Positions 15,778 to 22,836 of a stretch of 22,856 nucleotides of DNA are shown here, piece by piece (position 1 is the first letter of the stretch; every line of letters begins with the position of its first letter). Source of the stretch: an uncultured Bacilli bacterium (GTDB taxonomy: Bacteria; Bacillota_I; Bacilli_A; RF39; UBA660); the NCBI GenBank assembly GCA_934141145.1, contig CAKPCA010000021.1, forward strand, positions 1-22,856, in the 5' to 3' direction. The notes under the pieces were generated by a model. The model had not been told where the DNA came from. It saw nothing but the letters and a program-made list of their open reading frames with translations, and searched no databases. A program made the position numbers and the translations under genes.

Positions 15778-15891
15778 AGATGAAGGAAACTTCATAAAAT
15801 AAAAAAGAGGAGCATTTAATTCGGTAAGTGAATGTCATCCTTAAGAAATAAAGTTGACACTCAATCAGAGATGATGAGTGTCTATTTTTTT
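15778..15891 (+). ncRNA. Putative antisense/antitoxin small RNA, about 110 nt
   Basis: The RNA is inferred from a good promoter (15743-15771) and a strong terminator (15856-15891). It would begin with a 6-bp hairpin ATGAAG-GAAA-CTTCAT (15780-15795) capped by a GNRA tetraloop, a common RNA-stabilising 5' end. Its 3' end overlaps the stop codon and terminator of the minus-strand peptide gene. TGACACTCA (15855-15863) is complementary to TGAGTGTCA in the 5' UTR of the peptide mRNA, as well as to the shared terminator. This fits an antisense regulator of the convergent par/Fst or TxpA/RatA kind. No transcript data are available, and an unrelated leader RNA is possible. Confidence 0.5.
15856..15891 (+). 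terminator. Shared bidirectional terminator of the small RNA and the peptide gene
   Basis: GACACTCA (15856-15863) pairs with TGAGTGTC (15875-15882), extendable by TC/GA past one bulged A. On the plus strand it is followed by TATTTTTTT. On the minus strand it is followed by a weaker CAACTTTATTT, so termination should be stronger for the plus-strand RNA. Confidence 0.75.
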
Positions 15892-15974
15892 ATCGCTAAC
15901 ACCAATAAGGTAGATAGTAATAAGATGATGCATATGAGCTTTAGAACTTTTAAAATAAAAGTTTTAATTTTCAT
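15882..15974 (-). CDS. Small hydrophobic type I toxin-like peptide, 30 residues
   Basis: A 30-codon gene on the only minus-strand unit of the window. The peptide has a basic N-terminus (K2, K4, K9, K12), one membrane-spanning stretch LICIILLLSTLLVLAI (13-28) and a KK end. This is the build of type I toxins such as Fst, TxpA, BsrG and the Clostridioides small toxins, though I see no specific family match. The SD is a full AGGAGGT (15989-15983) eight bases before the ATG. Promoter, SD-masking hairpin and terminator all fit the same strand. A convergent small RNA overlaps its 3' end. If made, the peptide would insert in the membrane and could depolarise it. The overlapping 71-codon plus-strand frame (15832-16047) has no proper SD and is judged a shadow. 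Confidence 0.65.
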   Translation of the reverse strand: MKIKTFILKVLKLICIILLLSTLLVLAIKK

Positions 15975-15983
15975 AATTATCTA

Positions 15984-16008
15984 CCTCCTTTCAATAGTAG
16001 AATGGAGG
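15984..16008 (-). promoter_or_regulatory. SD-masking hairpin in the peptide mRNA leader
   Basis: On the minus strand CCTCC-A-TTC pairs with GAA-A-GGAGG (eight pairs, one A-A mismatch) around a 7-base loop. The right arm is the core of the SD, so translation would be blocked until the stem opens. This is a hallmark of type I toxin mRNAs. Confidence 0.6.
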
Positions 16009-16038
16009 ATGACACTCACATTAAATGTTCCTAATAAA

Positions 16039-16067
16039 ATTATATAGTAATAATGCTTATAATACAA
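16039..16067 (-). promoter_or_regulatory. Promoter of the toxin-like peptide gene
   Basis: Read on the minus strand: TTGTAT (16067-16062), a 17-base spacer, then a perfect TATAAT (16044-16039). The predicted RNA start is near 16032, giving a leader of about 58 bases and an mRNA of about 180 bases. Confidence 0.6.
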
Positions 16068-16116
16068 GGAAAAACTTATAAAAAGTTAACAAAAAAATAA
16101 TTAATAATCAATTGAT

Positions 16117-16144
16117 AAAATAGTACATTTATGGTACTATTTTT
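16117..16144 (+). terminator. Terminator-like hairpin ahead of addA
   Basis: A 10-bp perfect stem AAAATAGTAC / GTACTATTTT with loop ATTTATG, followed by one more T. It is A-rich on the other side, so it can work in both directions. It lies between a TATAAT at 16058-16063 and the addA start, and may insulate addA from the small-RNA locus or attenuate it. Confidence 0.6.
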
Positions 16145-16169
16145 ATATACGAAAAGATAGGTGAAAAGT

Positions 16170-18551
16170 ATGCCAAATTGGACAAAAGAACAAAGTGATG
16201 CGATAAATAAAGATGGTACAAATATAATTGTATCTGCTGGGGCTGGATCTGGTAAAACAGCAGTTTTATCTGAAAGAGTACTTAGAAAATTAAAAGAAGG
16301 AGTAAATGTAAATGAACTTCTTATTTTAACGTTTACTAAAGCTGCCGCAAAAGAAATGAAAGAAAGAATAAGAAAAAAAATAAAAAAAGAACCATCACTT
16401 TCATCACAACTAGAATTAATTGATTCGGCATATATAACTACATTTGATAGTTATTCCTTATCAGTACTTAAAAAATATCATTATTTACTTAATTTACCAA
16501 AGAATATTGGTATTACTGATTCAACACTTGTTCAAATTAAAAAAGAGGAAATACTAGATAATATATTTGAAGAATTATATGAAGAAAAAAACAAAAAATT
16601 TGAAGAATTTATTAGTACTTTTTGTACAAAAGATGACAAGGAAATAAGAAATTATTTATTAAATATATATTCAAAACTAGAACTTAAAACAGATAAGGAA
16701 GAATATTTAGAAAAATATATAAATGAATATTTTAATGAAGAAAAAATAAGAAATGATATAAATTTATTTGAAAAAAGTATTCTTAAAAAGAAAGAAAAAA
16801 TAGAAGAAAATGTAAAAGAAATATCATTTTTAATGGATGGAAAAAATTATACTAAATTACTTGATTCGTTAAGTCCACTATTAAATAGTGAAAACTATAG
16901 AGATGTTAAAATAAACTTATCAGTAAGTATGCCAAGAATGCAAAAATTATCAGATGAAGAAAAAGAATTAAAAGAAGAAATAAATGATGGAATAAAAGAG
17001 CTTAAAAATATATGTATATATGAATCAACAGATGAAATATATAAAAGTATTTTATCTACTAAAAAATATGTAGAATGCATAATAGATATATTAACACTTT
17101 TAAATGATAGAATAACACAATATAAACTTGAAAATAATATGTATGAATTTAATGATGTAGCAGCTCTTTCAATAAAAATATTAAAAGAATTTCCATTTGC
17201 TAGAGAAGAAATAAAAAATAGCTTAAATGAAATAATGATAGATGAATACCAAGATACTAATAATGTTCAAGAAGAATTTATTTCCCTTATTTCAAACAAT
17301 AATGTATATATGGTTGGTGATATAAAACAATCAATATATAGATTTAGAAATGCAAATCCATACATATTTAAAAATAAGTATGATAATTATAAAAATAATA
17401 ATGGTGGAATAAAGATAGATTTAAATAAAAATTTTAGATCTAGAGAAGAAGTTTTAAACAATATAAATGATGTATTTAGAATTATTATGGATGATGAAAT
17501 AGGTGGCGCAAATTATAAAGAATCACATGAAATGGTATTTGGGAACTTAACTTATAATAATGAAGGAAAACTAAATCAAAATAATGATTTTGAAATATAT
17601 AATTATGAATATGATTCAAAAGGATTATTTAAAAAAGAAGAAATTGAAGCATTTATAATTGCGAATGATATAAAAGAAAAAATAAATAATAATTATAAAA
17701 TATTCGATAAAGATGAACTTATTATTAGAAATGCAGAATATAATGATTTCGTTATTCTTATGGATAAATCTAGTAATTTTGATTTATATAAAAGAATATT
17801 TGAGTATTTAAATGTTCCACTTACTATAGAAAAAGATGAATCTATAATAGAAGAAGTTATATTAAAAGTACTTAAAAATTTACTAATATTAATAAGTAAA
17901 ATTTATGAAAAAAATTTAGATGTTGAGTTTAAATATATGTTTATTTCAGTTGCGAGAAGTTTCTTGTTTGAAATGAGTGATGAAGAGATATTTGATATAT
18001 TTAATAATAACTCATTTAAAGATAATGATTTATATATAAAAGCAAAGAGTATAAGTGAAAAATTAGATTATATAAATATTAATTCTTTAATATTAGAAAT
18101 AATTGATACATTTGAAATATATGAAAATATTTCGAAGATAGGTAACGTTAATTCAAATATAACAATACTTGATTATTTACTTAATTCATCTACTAGTTTT
18201 ATAGATAATAATATGGATATTTATGATTTTATAAATTATTTAAAAGATTTAACTACTAAAGGATATGATATTAAAATAAATAGAAATAGTGGTGAAAATA
18301 ATAGCGTTAAGATAATGACTATTCATAAATCCAAGGGACTTGAATATCATATTTGTTATTACTCTGGATTATATTCAAAATTTAATATTAGTGATTTAAA
18401 TGATAAATTTATTTTTGATAATAAATATGGAATAATTTCACCATATTTTGATGAAGGAATAAGTAATACAATATATAAATATTTATTAAAAGAAGATTAT
18501 CAGAAAATGACATTAAATTTAGATTCGCTATTTAAAAGAAGAAATAAGTGA
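16170..18551 (+). CDS. addA: AddA helicase-nuclease, N-terminal 789 residues before a frameshift
   Basis: The SF1 helicase part of AddA, which with AddB resects double-strand breaks. Motifs are NIIVSAGAGSGKT (Walker A at 23-30), LTFTKAAAKEMKERI, TTFDSYSLSVLKKY, DEYQD (358-362), VGDIKQSIYRFRNANP, NFRSREEV and MTIHKSKGLE. The frame then runs off after TTT AAA at 18531-18536 into RRNK and a TGA at 18549. Removing one A from the AAAA at 18534-18537 restores FKEEISEKIRLFYVALTRAKEK, so this is a +1 frameshift from a one-base insertion, either real or a sequencing error. ATG 16170 lies five bases after AGGTGA; the GTG at 16161 is inside that SD. The restored product would be about 1040 residues against about 1230 in B. 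subtilis. Confidence 0.88.
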   Translation: MPNWTKEQSDAINKDGTNIIVSAGAGSGKTAVLSERVLRKLKEGVNVNELLILTFTKAAAKEMKERIRKKIKKEPSLSSQLELIDSAYITTFDSYSLSVLKKYHYLLNLPKNIGITDSTLVQIKKEEILDNIFEELYEEKNKKFEEFISTFCTKDDKEIRNYLLNIYSKLELKTDKEEYLEKYINEYFNEEKIRNDINLFEKSILKKKEKIEENVKEISFLMDGKNYTKLLDSLSPLLNSENYRDVKINLSVSMPRMQKLSDEEKELKEEINDGIKELKNICIYESTDEIYKSILSTKKYVECIIDILTLLNDRITQYKLENNMYEFNDVAALSIKILKEFPFAREEIKNSLNEIMIDEYQDTNNVQEEFISLISNNNVYMVGDIKQSIYRFRNANPYIFKNKYDNYKNNNGGIKIDLNKNFRSREEVLNNINDVFRIIMDDEIGGANYKESHEMVFGNLTYNNEGKLNQNNDFEIYNYEYDSKGLFKKEEIEAFIIANDIKEKINNNYKIFDKDELIIRNAEYNDFVILMDKSSNFDLYKRIFEYLNVPLTIEKDESIIEEVILKVLKNLLILISKIYEKNLDVEFKYMFISVARSFLFEMSDEEIFDIFNNNSFKDNDLYIKAKSISEKLDYININSLILEIIDTFEIYENISKIGNVNSNITILDYLLNSSTSFIDNNMDIYDFINYLKDLTTKGYDIKINRNSGENNSVKIMTIHKSKGLEYHICYYSGLYSKFNISDLNDKFIFDNKYGIISPYFDEGISNTIYKYLLKEDYQKMTLNLDSLFKRRNK

Positions 18552-18561
18552 AAAAATTAGA

Positions 18562-19293
18562 TTGTTTTATGTAGCGCTTACTAGAGCAAAAGAAAAAATG
18601 ATTTTAGTAACTGATTTAAATCAAAGTAAAAAAAGTAAAGATAGAATTAAATATAGATCATTTAAGGATATAATGTTATCTGTAATTGATAACTTTAATG
18701 ACTATATAACTAATATAGATATAGAAAAACTAGATATAACTAAAGACTATAAAAAGATAAAACAGACAAATTATTTAGATTATATAACTAAAACAGATGA
18801 GAAACTTGATATAAAAGAAATCTTAATTGAGAATGAAGAATTAGATGAAAAATCATTTTCTAAAAAAATGACTAAATTAATTACAAAAGAAGAAAATGAT
18901 TCAATAAAACTTGGACTTGATATGCATTATGCTCTTGAAGTAACTGATTTTATAAATCCAAATTTTGATAATATGGATAATTTTATAAAGAATAAAATTA
19001 TTAAGTTTTTAAATAATGATTTACTAAAAAATATAAAAAATGCACAAATATATAAAGAATATGAATTTGTTTATGAAGAAGAAAATGAAAAATATCATGG
19101 AATAATAGATTTAATGCTTATATATCCTGATCATATAGATATTATTGATTACAAACTAAAAAATATAATTGATGAAAATTATATAAAACAATTAAATGGT
19201 TATAAGAAATATATTGAAAATAAAACAAAAAAACATGTTAATACATATTTATATTCAATACTTGGTGAAAAAATTGAAAAAATTAGTTGTTAA
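18562..19293 (+). CDS. addA: AddA helicase-nuclease, C-terminal part after the frameshift
   Basis: This frame continues addA: helicase motif VI (LFYVALTRAKEKMILV) comes first, then a linker, then the C-terminal PD-(D/E)XK nuclease. The nuclease has GLDMHYALE, KYHGIIDLM (first acidic residue at 19108-19110) and HIDIIDYKLKNI (D at 19147-19149 followed by YK), then QLNGYKKYI. It has no SD or start of its own; the coding frame is open back to 18523, and the TTG at 18562 is only the first possible start. If the frameshift is real, the helicase lacks motif VI and the nuclease, and AddAB would be inactive. The stop overlaps the promoter of the gltX leader. Confidence 0.85.
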   Translation: MFYVALTRAKEKMILVTDLNQSKKSKDRIKYRSFKDIMLSVIDNFNDYITNIDIEKLDITKDYKKIKQTNYLDYITKTDEKLDIKEILIENEELDEKSFSKKMTKLITKEENDSIKLGLDMHYALEVTDFINPNFDNMDNFIKNKIIKFLNNDLLKNIKNAQIYKEYEFVYEEENEKYHGIIDLMLIYPDHIDIIDYKLKNIIDENYIKQLNGYKKYIENKTKKHVNTYLYSILGEKIEKISC

Positions 19294-19315
19294 TGAAAAT
19301 AAAATATGTTAAAAT
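19287..19315 (+). promoter_or_regulatory. Promoter of the gltX T-box leader
   Basis: TTGTTA (19287-19292), a 17-base spacer, then TAAAAT (19310-19315) with TG at 19307-19308 as an extended -10. It overlaps the addA stop codon. The RNA start is near 19322. Confidence 0.65.
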
Positions 19316-19321
19316 ACATTT

Positions 19322-19519
19322 AGAAACAAGGAAGAAGAAGAGTAAAATATAAGTTATTAAAGAGAGTCTATGTATGGTGTAAATAGATATAATGAGTATT
19401 TGAAAGAAGCTTTGGAGTTTAAACCGCATGGCAAGCGTTAAAAGCAAAAGAGAGCATAGTAAGTCTATGAAGTAAGGTGGTACCGCGAAAAATCGTCCTT
19501 ATAATCATAGGCTTTTTTT
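19322..19519 (+). promoter_or_regulatory. T-box riboswitch controlling gltX
   Basis: The T-box sequence AAGGTGGTACCGCG is at 19474-19487. Upstream are Stem I hallmarks: GAAGAGTAA at the base (19336-19345), AGAGAG (19361-19366) and TATGGTG (19373-19379) for the apical region, and a specifier region TGAAAGAAGC with GAA (Glu) triplets at 19402-19404 and 19406-19408. The competing terminator pairs GTCTATGA..TAAGG (19463-19477) with CCTTA..TCATAGGC (19497-19512), followed by T7. Uncharged tRNA-Glu should stabilise the antiterminator and raise gltX expression. The UGGN bulge reads TGGT, which predicts an A discriminator base in tRNA-Glu. The exact specifier triplet is inferred. Confidence 0.88.
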
Positions 19520-19542
19520 ATTTAATGAAAGGGTTGATTATT

Positions 19543-21204
19543 ATGACAAATAAAGAATTTGCTGAATTTTTATTACCAGGAGTAAAACATACTTGGCAAG
19601 AATATGAAGAAATGTATCCAGAAAGAGATTTAAAGGAAGGCACAATAGTAACAAGATATGCACCTAGTCCAACAGGACTTCCACATATGGGAAATTTATT
19701 TCAATGTTTTATTGCTAAACAATTTGCAAAACAAACAGACGGTGTATTTTTCTTAAGAATTGAAGATACTGATACTGCTAGAACTGTAGAAAATGGTGTA
19801 TCAAAAATTTTAAATGTGCTAAAAGATTTTAATATTACTTTTGATGAAGGTATGACTAGTGACACAACTGAAAAAGGAAAATATGGTCCATATAAACAAA
19901 GTGAAAGAAAAGATATATACTGGGCATATGCAAAAAAGTTAATAGAAGAAGACTTAGCATATCCATCATTTGCAACTAAAGAAGAATTAGATACTATAAG
20001 AGAAACACAAGAAAAATCAAAACAAAGAATAGGTTATTATGGAAGATGGGCAAAAGATAGATTTATTCCAAAAGAAGAGGCTGTAGAAAAAATTAAGAAT
20101 GGAGAAAAATTTGTAATAAGATTAAAATCTCCAGGTGATTTTTATAAGACAGTAGTATTAAATGATTTAATAAAAGGGAAAATTGAAATGCCAGAAAATG
20201 ATATTGATGAAGTAATTATTAAAAATGATGGACTTCCAACATACCATTTTGCTCATGCAATAGATGATCATTTAATGCATACAACACACGTTATTAGAGG
20301 TGATGAATGGGTATCATCTACAAATAAACATATTCAATTCTTTAATGTACTTGGATTTAAGGCACCTAAATATGCACATATCGCACCACTTATGAAAGTA
20401 GATGAAGAAACAGGTAATAAAAGAAAAATAAGTAAAAGAAAAGACCCAGAATTCGGACTTGTTTATTATCATGAAGAGGGAATTCCAATTGAAGCTGTAA
20501 TGCTTTATTTGGCTACAATAACAAATTCAAACTTTGAGGCTTGGTTTGATTGCAACAAGGATGCAAGTATAGATGATTTTAAATTTGAATTTAAGAAAAT
20601 AGGTTCAAGTGGAGGAACATCATACGATTTACCAAAATTATTTAATATATCAAAAAATTATTTAAGCAAGTTAACAAAAGATGAAATATATGATAGAGTT
20701 CTTAACTATTCAAAAGAATTTGATACTGAATTCTATGATTTACTTGTTAAATATGAAGATTATTCAAAATCCATATTTAATATTGAAAGAGAACAAAAGA
20801 AACCAAGAAAAGATTATGCAACATATGCAGATGCTAAAAAACAAATTTGGTATATGTATGATGAATTATTTGATAAATATTTTGAAAATTATGATTTTGG
20901 AAAAATTACTGATAAAGAAGAAATCAAAAACATAATTAATACATATATAGATGAGTATTATGATGAAAATGATGATAAAGATACTTGGTTTAATAAGATT
21001 AAGGAATTAAGTGAAAAATTAGGATATGCTGGTAATATGAAAGAATATAAAGAAAATCCAGATGCATTTAAAGGTAATGTTGCAGATGTTTCTACTGTAA
21101 TTAGAGTAGCATTAACATCAAGTTCTATGACACCTGATTTATATGAATTATTAAGATTAATGGGGAAAGATAGGATTAAAGAAAGATTTAGTAAATTAAA
21201 CTAA
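19543..21204 (+). CDS. gltX: Glutamate--tRNA ligase
   Basis: A class I aminoacyl-tRNA synthetase charging tRNA-Glu in the cytosol. Motifs are TRYAPSPTGLPHMGNLF (37-53; the HIGH equivalent is PHMG), RIEDTDTAR, the HVIRGDEW block, and KISKR (295-299) as the KMSKS loop. At 553 residues it is longer than the common 470-490 form, with an extended C-terminal anticodon-binding part. Whether it also charges tRNA-Gln (non-discriminating form, needing GatCAB) cannot be seen. ATG 19543 has AAAGGG nine bases upstream. An in-frame GTG at 19477 lies inside the T-box and is rejected. It is regulated by the T-box leader upstream and closed by a terminator. Confidence 0.95.
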   Translation: MTNKEFAEFLLPGVKHTWQEYEEMYPERDLKEGTIVTRYAPSPTGLPHMGNLFQCFIAKQFAKQTDGVFFLRIEDTDTARTVENGVSKILNVLKDFNITFDEGMTSDTTEKGKYGPYKQSERKDIYWAYAKKLIEEDLAYPSFATKEELDTIRETQEKSKQRIGYYGRWAKDRFIPKEEAVEKIKNGEKFVIRLKSPGDFYKTVVLNDLIKGKIEMPENDIDEVIIKNDGLPTYHFAHAIDDHLMHTTHVIRGDEWVSSTNKHIQFFNVLGFKAPKYAHIAPLMKVDEETGNKRKISKRKDPEFGLVYYHEEGIPIEAVMLYLATITNSNFEAWFDCNKDASIDDFKFEFKKIGSSGGTSYDLPKLFNISKNYLSKLTKDEIYDRVLNYSKEFDTEFYDLLVKYEDYSKSIFNIEREQKKPRKDYATYADAKKQIWYMYDELFDKYFENYDFGKITDKEEIKNIINTYIDEYYDENDDKDTWFNKIKELSEKLGYAGNMKEYKENPDAFKGNVADVSTVIRVALTSSSMTPDLYELLRLMGKDRIKERFSKLN

Positions 21205-21214
21205 GTCTTTTTTT
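21182..21214 (+). terminator. Intrinsic terminator after gltX
   Basis: An 11-bp stem, AAAGATTTAGT / ACTAAGTCTTT with one G-U pair and loop AAATTAA, and a T7 run. It overlaps the last codons and the TAA stop of gltX. Confidence 0.85.
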
Positions 21215-21300
21215 GTAAATAATACGTAAAAATATGTCAATATTATTGATTATGTAATTTTAAATATTGTATATTTAGTTATGATAAGGTAAGTGATATT

Positions 21301-22155
21301 ATGATAGTTGATAAATGGGAATTTTGGGTAGTTATATATTTAATATCTGAAGTTATATTTGCACAGACATTTAAAAAATGCAATAGAAAAATGAAAAATG
21401 CTAGTGCACTTACAGTATTACTTGAAATATTTACTGCAGTATTTGCAATCTTTTTTATTCCTTTATTTCAAATGAAATTTCCCAGTAATTATGTAATTTA
21501 TTTAATATTATTTATAGTAACAATTATTTATGCATTAACAGATAGACTAAATATAGAGGCAAGATATGGCCTTGATCCATCAGCATTTAGCATGATGAAA
21601 CAGTTATCCACAGTATTTATAATAGTATTTGGAATAATTTTATTTAAAGAAGATGTAGTTATAAAAAAGATAATTGGTTCAATAATAATATTATTTTCTA
21701 ATTTTTTACTTACATATAATAAAGGTAAAATATGTATAAATAAATATTTTATAATGTCAGTACTTTCTAACTTTTTATTTGTAGTCGCTATGCTTATAAA
21801 TGTAGATATAGCAGATAACTTCAATCTTGGAATATATACAATTATTACAGTATCTATACCAAGCATAATAATTTCAATATTTAGTAAAATTAAAATAAAA
21901 GATTTAAAAGAAGAATATAATTTATGCGATAAAAAATTATTTATAGTATCTGCATTTACATGGTGCTTAATGCTTATATCATCTGTAAGAGCATACCAAA
22001 TAGGTAATGTAGTAGTAGTCGCATCTTTATTCGCACTAACTTCAATTTTAAACTGTATAATAGAAGTAGTTTTTAATAAAGACAGAAGTGCATTTATTAA
22101 AAAAATAATATGTGCCATTTTAATAATATTAGGAGTTTTATTGATAAGATTGTAA
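21301..22155 (+). CDS. EamA/DMT superfamily transporter
   Basis: A 284-residue membrane protein with about ten hydrophobic helices in two halves, the usual layout and length of the drug/metabolite transporter (EamA) superfamily. The C-terminal helix after KKIICAILIILGVLLIRL and the mid-protein FKEDVVIKKIIGSIIILFSNFLL match the ends of EamA repeats, in which a glutamate follows a helix and a G-x(2-3)-I-L-x-G-like stretch comes next. The substrate is unknown. The ATG at 21301 has AAGGT ten bases upstream, a weak SD. A TATGAT at 21279-21284 may be its -10. The mirrored minus-strand frame over this gene is an artefact of hydrophobic codons. Confidence 0.75.
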   Translation: MIVDKWEFWVVIYLISEVIFAQTFKKCNRKMKNASALTVLLEIFTAVFAIFFIPLFQMKFPSNYVIYLILFIVTIIYALTDRLNIEARYGLDPSAFSMMKQLSTVFIIVFGIILFKEDVVIKKIIGSIIILFSNFLLTYNKGKICINKYFIMSVLSNFLFVVAMLINVDIADNFNLGIYTIITVSIPSIIISIFSKIKIKDLKEEYNLCDKKLFIVSAFTWCLMLISSVRAYQIGNVVVVASLFALTSILNCIIEVVFNKDRSAFIKKIICAILIILGVLLIRL

Positions 22156-22201
22156 AAAAACGTAAACAAATCATTAAAAAACTATGCTAAAAATTATAAC
22201 A

Positions 22202-22210
22202 TGATATAAT
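22202..22210 (+). promoter_or_regulatory. Extended -10 promoter for the NUDIX gene
   Basis: TGATATAAT, a TGN extended -10 with a perfect TATAAT, about 41 bases before the ATG at 22252. No convincing -35 at 17-bp spacing. Confidence 0.55.
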
Positions 22211-22251
22211 ATGTTTGAAGAGTAGTAAAAATATAAATAGGTGGTGAAAGA

Positions 22252-22776
22252 ATGAAAGAAATAGTAATTAACAAAGGAAGATTAAAACCAGATGAGATAA
22301 CACATGTGATTGATAAAGCAAGAATTGTTCTTAGAAATGATGATAATGAAATAGTATTAACTAGATTTGGTAGAGTTTATTTTTTACCTGGAGGTAAAAT
22401 AGAATTTGATGAAACTCCTGCAGATGCAGTAAAAAGAGAATTAAAAGAAGAAACAAATATAAATATATTACTAGATGATATTGAACCATTTGTTTTAGTT
22501 AAGCATTATTTAAGAGATTACGAATCTTTAGACGGACAAATAGTTAATAGACTTATAAATACATACTATTTTACAGGTTTTACATCAAAAGATGATATTG
22601 AGTATTTTAATCTTACATTAAATGAAAAACAAGATGATTTAAAAGCATTCTTTATAGAAATGGAAGAAGCTAAAGAATTGTTAAAAGAATATAATAAAGA
22701 AAATCCAAAAGCAACATATCTTGCTATAGAAACATTAAAAGTTTTAGATGAATATAATGAACTAGGAATTAAATAA
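22252..22776 (+). CDS. NUDIX hydrolase
   Basis: A 174-residue NUDIX protein that should hydrolyse a nucleoside diphosphate linked to another group, with Mg or Mn. The NUDIX box is complete: GGKIEFDETPADAVKRELKEETNI (begins near residue 46) fits G-x5-E-x7-R-E-U-x-E-E, with the last G replaced by N. It is preceded by RARIVLRNDDNEIVLTRFG-like strands and FLPGG. The C-terminal part (EYFNLTLNEKQDDLKAFFI and the helix EEAKELLKEYN) is seen in NUDIX proteins acting on sugar nucleotides or ADP-ribose; the substrate is not decided. The SD is AGGTGGTGAAAG. It is unrelated in detail to the NUDIX remnant at 13924. Confidence 0.9.
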   Translation: MKEIVINKGRLKPDEITHVIDKARIVLRNDDNEIVLTRFGRVYFLPGGKIEFDETPADAVKRELKEETNINILLDDIEPFVLVKHYLRDYESLDGQIVNRLINTYYFTGFTSKDDIEYFNLTLNEKQDDLKAFFIEMEEAKELLKEYNKENPKATYLAIETLKVLDEYNELGIK

Positions 22777-22782
22777 TTCCTC

Positions 22783-22811
22783 AGAGTGTTGACAAAGTTC
22801 AATACTCTTTT
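22783..22811 (+). terminator. Intrinsic terminator after the NUDIX gene
   Basis: A 10-bp stem, AGAGTGTTGA / TCAATACTCT with one G-U pair and loop CAAAGT, followed by TTT-C-TTTT. A second small palindrome, AGGAATT / AATTCCT, spans the stop codon at 22764-22781. Confidence 0.75.
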
Positions 22812-22827
22812 CTTTTAGAAAAAAGTA

Positions 22828-22836
22828 TGGTAAAAT
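22828..22836 (+). promoter_or_regulatory. Extended -10 promoter for a gene beyond the window
   Basis: TGGTAAAAT (TGN plus TAAAAT), 12 bases after the T-rich tail of the preceding terminator. The transcript would start near 22843, and its gene lies past the end of the window. Confidence 0.4.

Larger units (their letters stand above)
15813..16027. repeat. Imperfect inverted repeat framing the toxin-like locus
   Basis: CATTTAAT (15813-15820) plus GTGAATGTCATCCT (15828-15841) on the plus strand recurs on the minus strand as CATTTAAT (16027-16020) directly followed by GTGAGTGTCATCCT (16019-16006). There is one mismatch, and the left copy carries 7 extra bases (TCGGTAA). The two convergent RNAs therefore share related 5' sequences. 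TGACACTCA also occurs as a direct repeat at 15855-15863 and 16010-16018. Confidence 0.65.

Noticed and set aside
15832..16047. 71-codon plus-strand frame across the toxin-like locus
   Set aside because: GAGGAGC is about 18 bases from its ATG, the product has no family features, and it is antisense to a minus-strand gene with its own promoter, SD and terminator. It also reads straight through the terminator.
18531..18537. Programmed -1 frameshift signal T TTA AAA G in addA
   Set aside because: Joining the two addA frames needs a +1 shift (skipping one A). A -1 slip would enter the third frame. No SD-like stimulator or pseudoknot was evident.
13921..18551. Possible use of TGA as tryptophan (code 4)
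   Set aside because: No intact gene ends in TGA, which raised the question. But Trp is coded by TGG throughout, no conserved frame contains TGA, and reading the addA TGA as Trp leads at once to a stop rather than to the conserved motif VI frame.
19477..19542. Upstream GTG start for gltX
   Set aside because: It lies inside the T-box sequence and terminator. ATG 19543 has an SD and matches the family N-terminus.
20681..20935. 84-codon plus-strand frame inside gltX
   Set aside because: It lies in another frame within the conserved C-terminal part of GltX and has low-complexity sequence without an SD.
21216..21240. Minus-strand TTGACA with TACAAA, antisense to gltX
   Set aside because: The -10 is poor, and nothing on the minus strand looks like a gene or stable RNA.
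21528..22169. 213-codon minus-strand frame opposite the transporter
   Set aside because: Long only because the hydrophobic codons of a membrane protein read as open on the other strand. There is no SD or promoter, and the plus-strand frame has the EamA build.
22789..22794. TTGACA after the NUDIX gene as a -35 box
   Set aside because: It lies in the stem of the terminator and is 36 bases from the TAAAAT at 22831, far from the usual 17.
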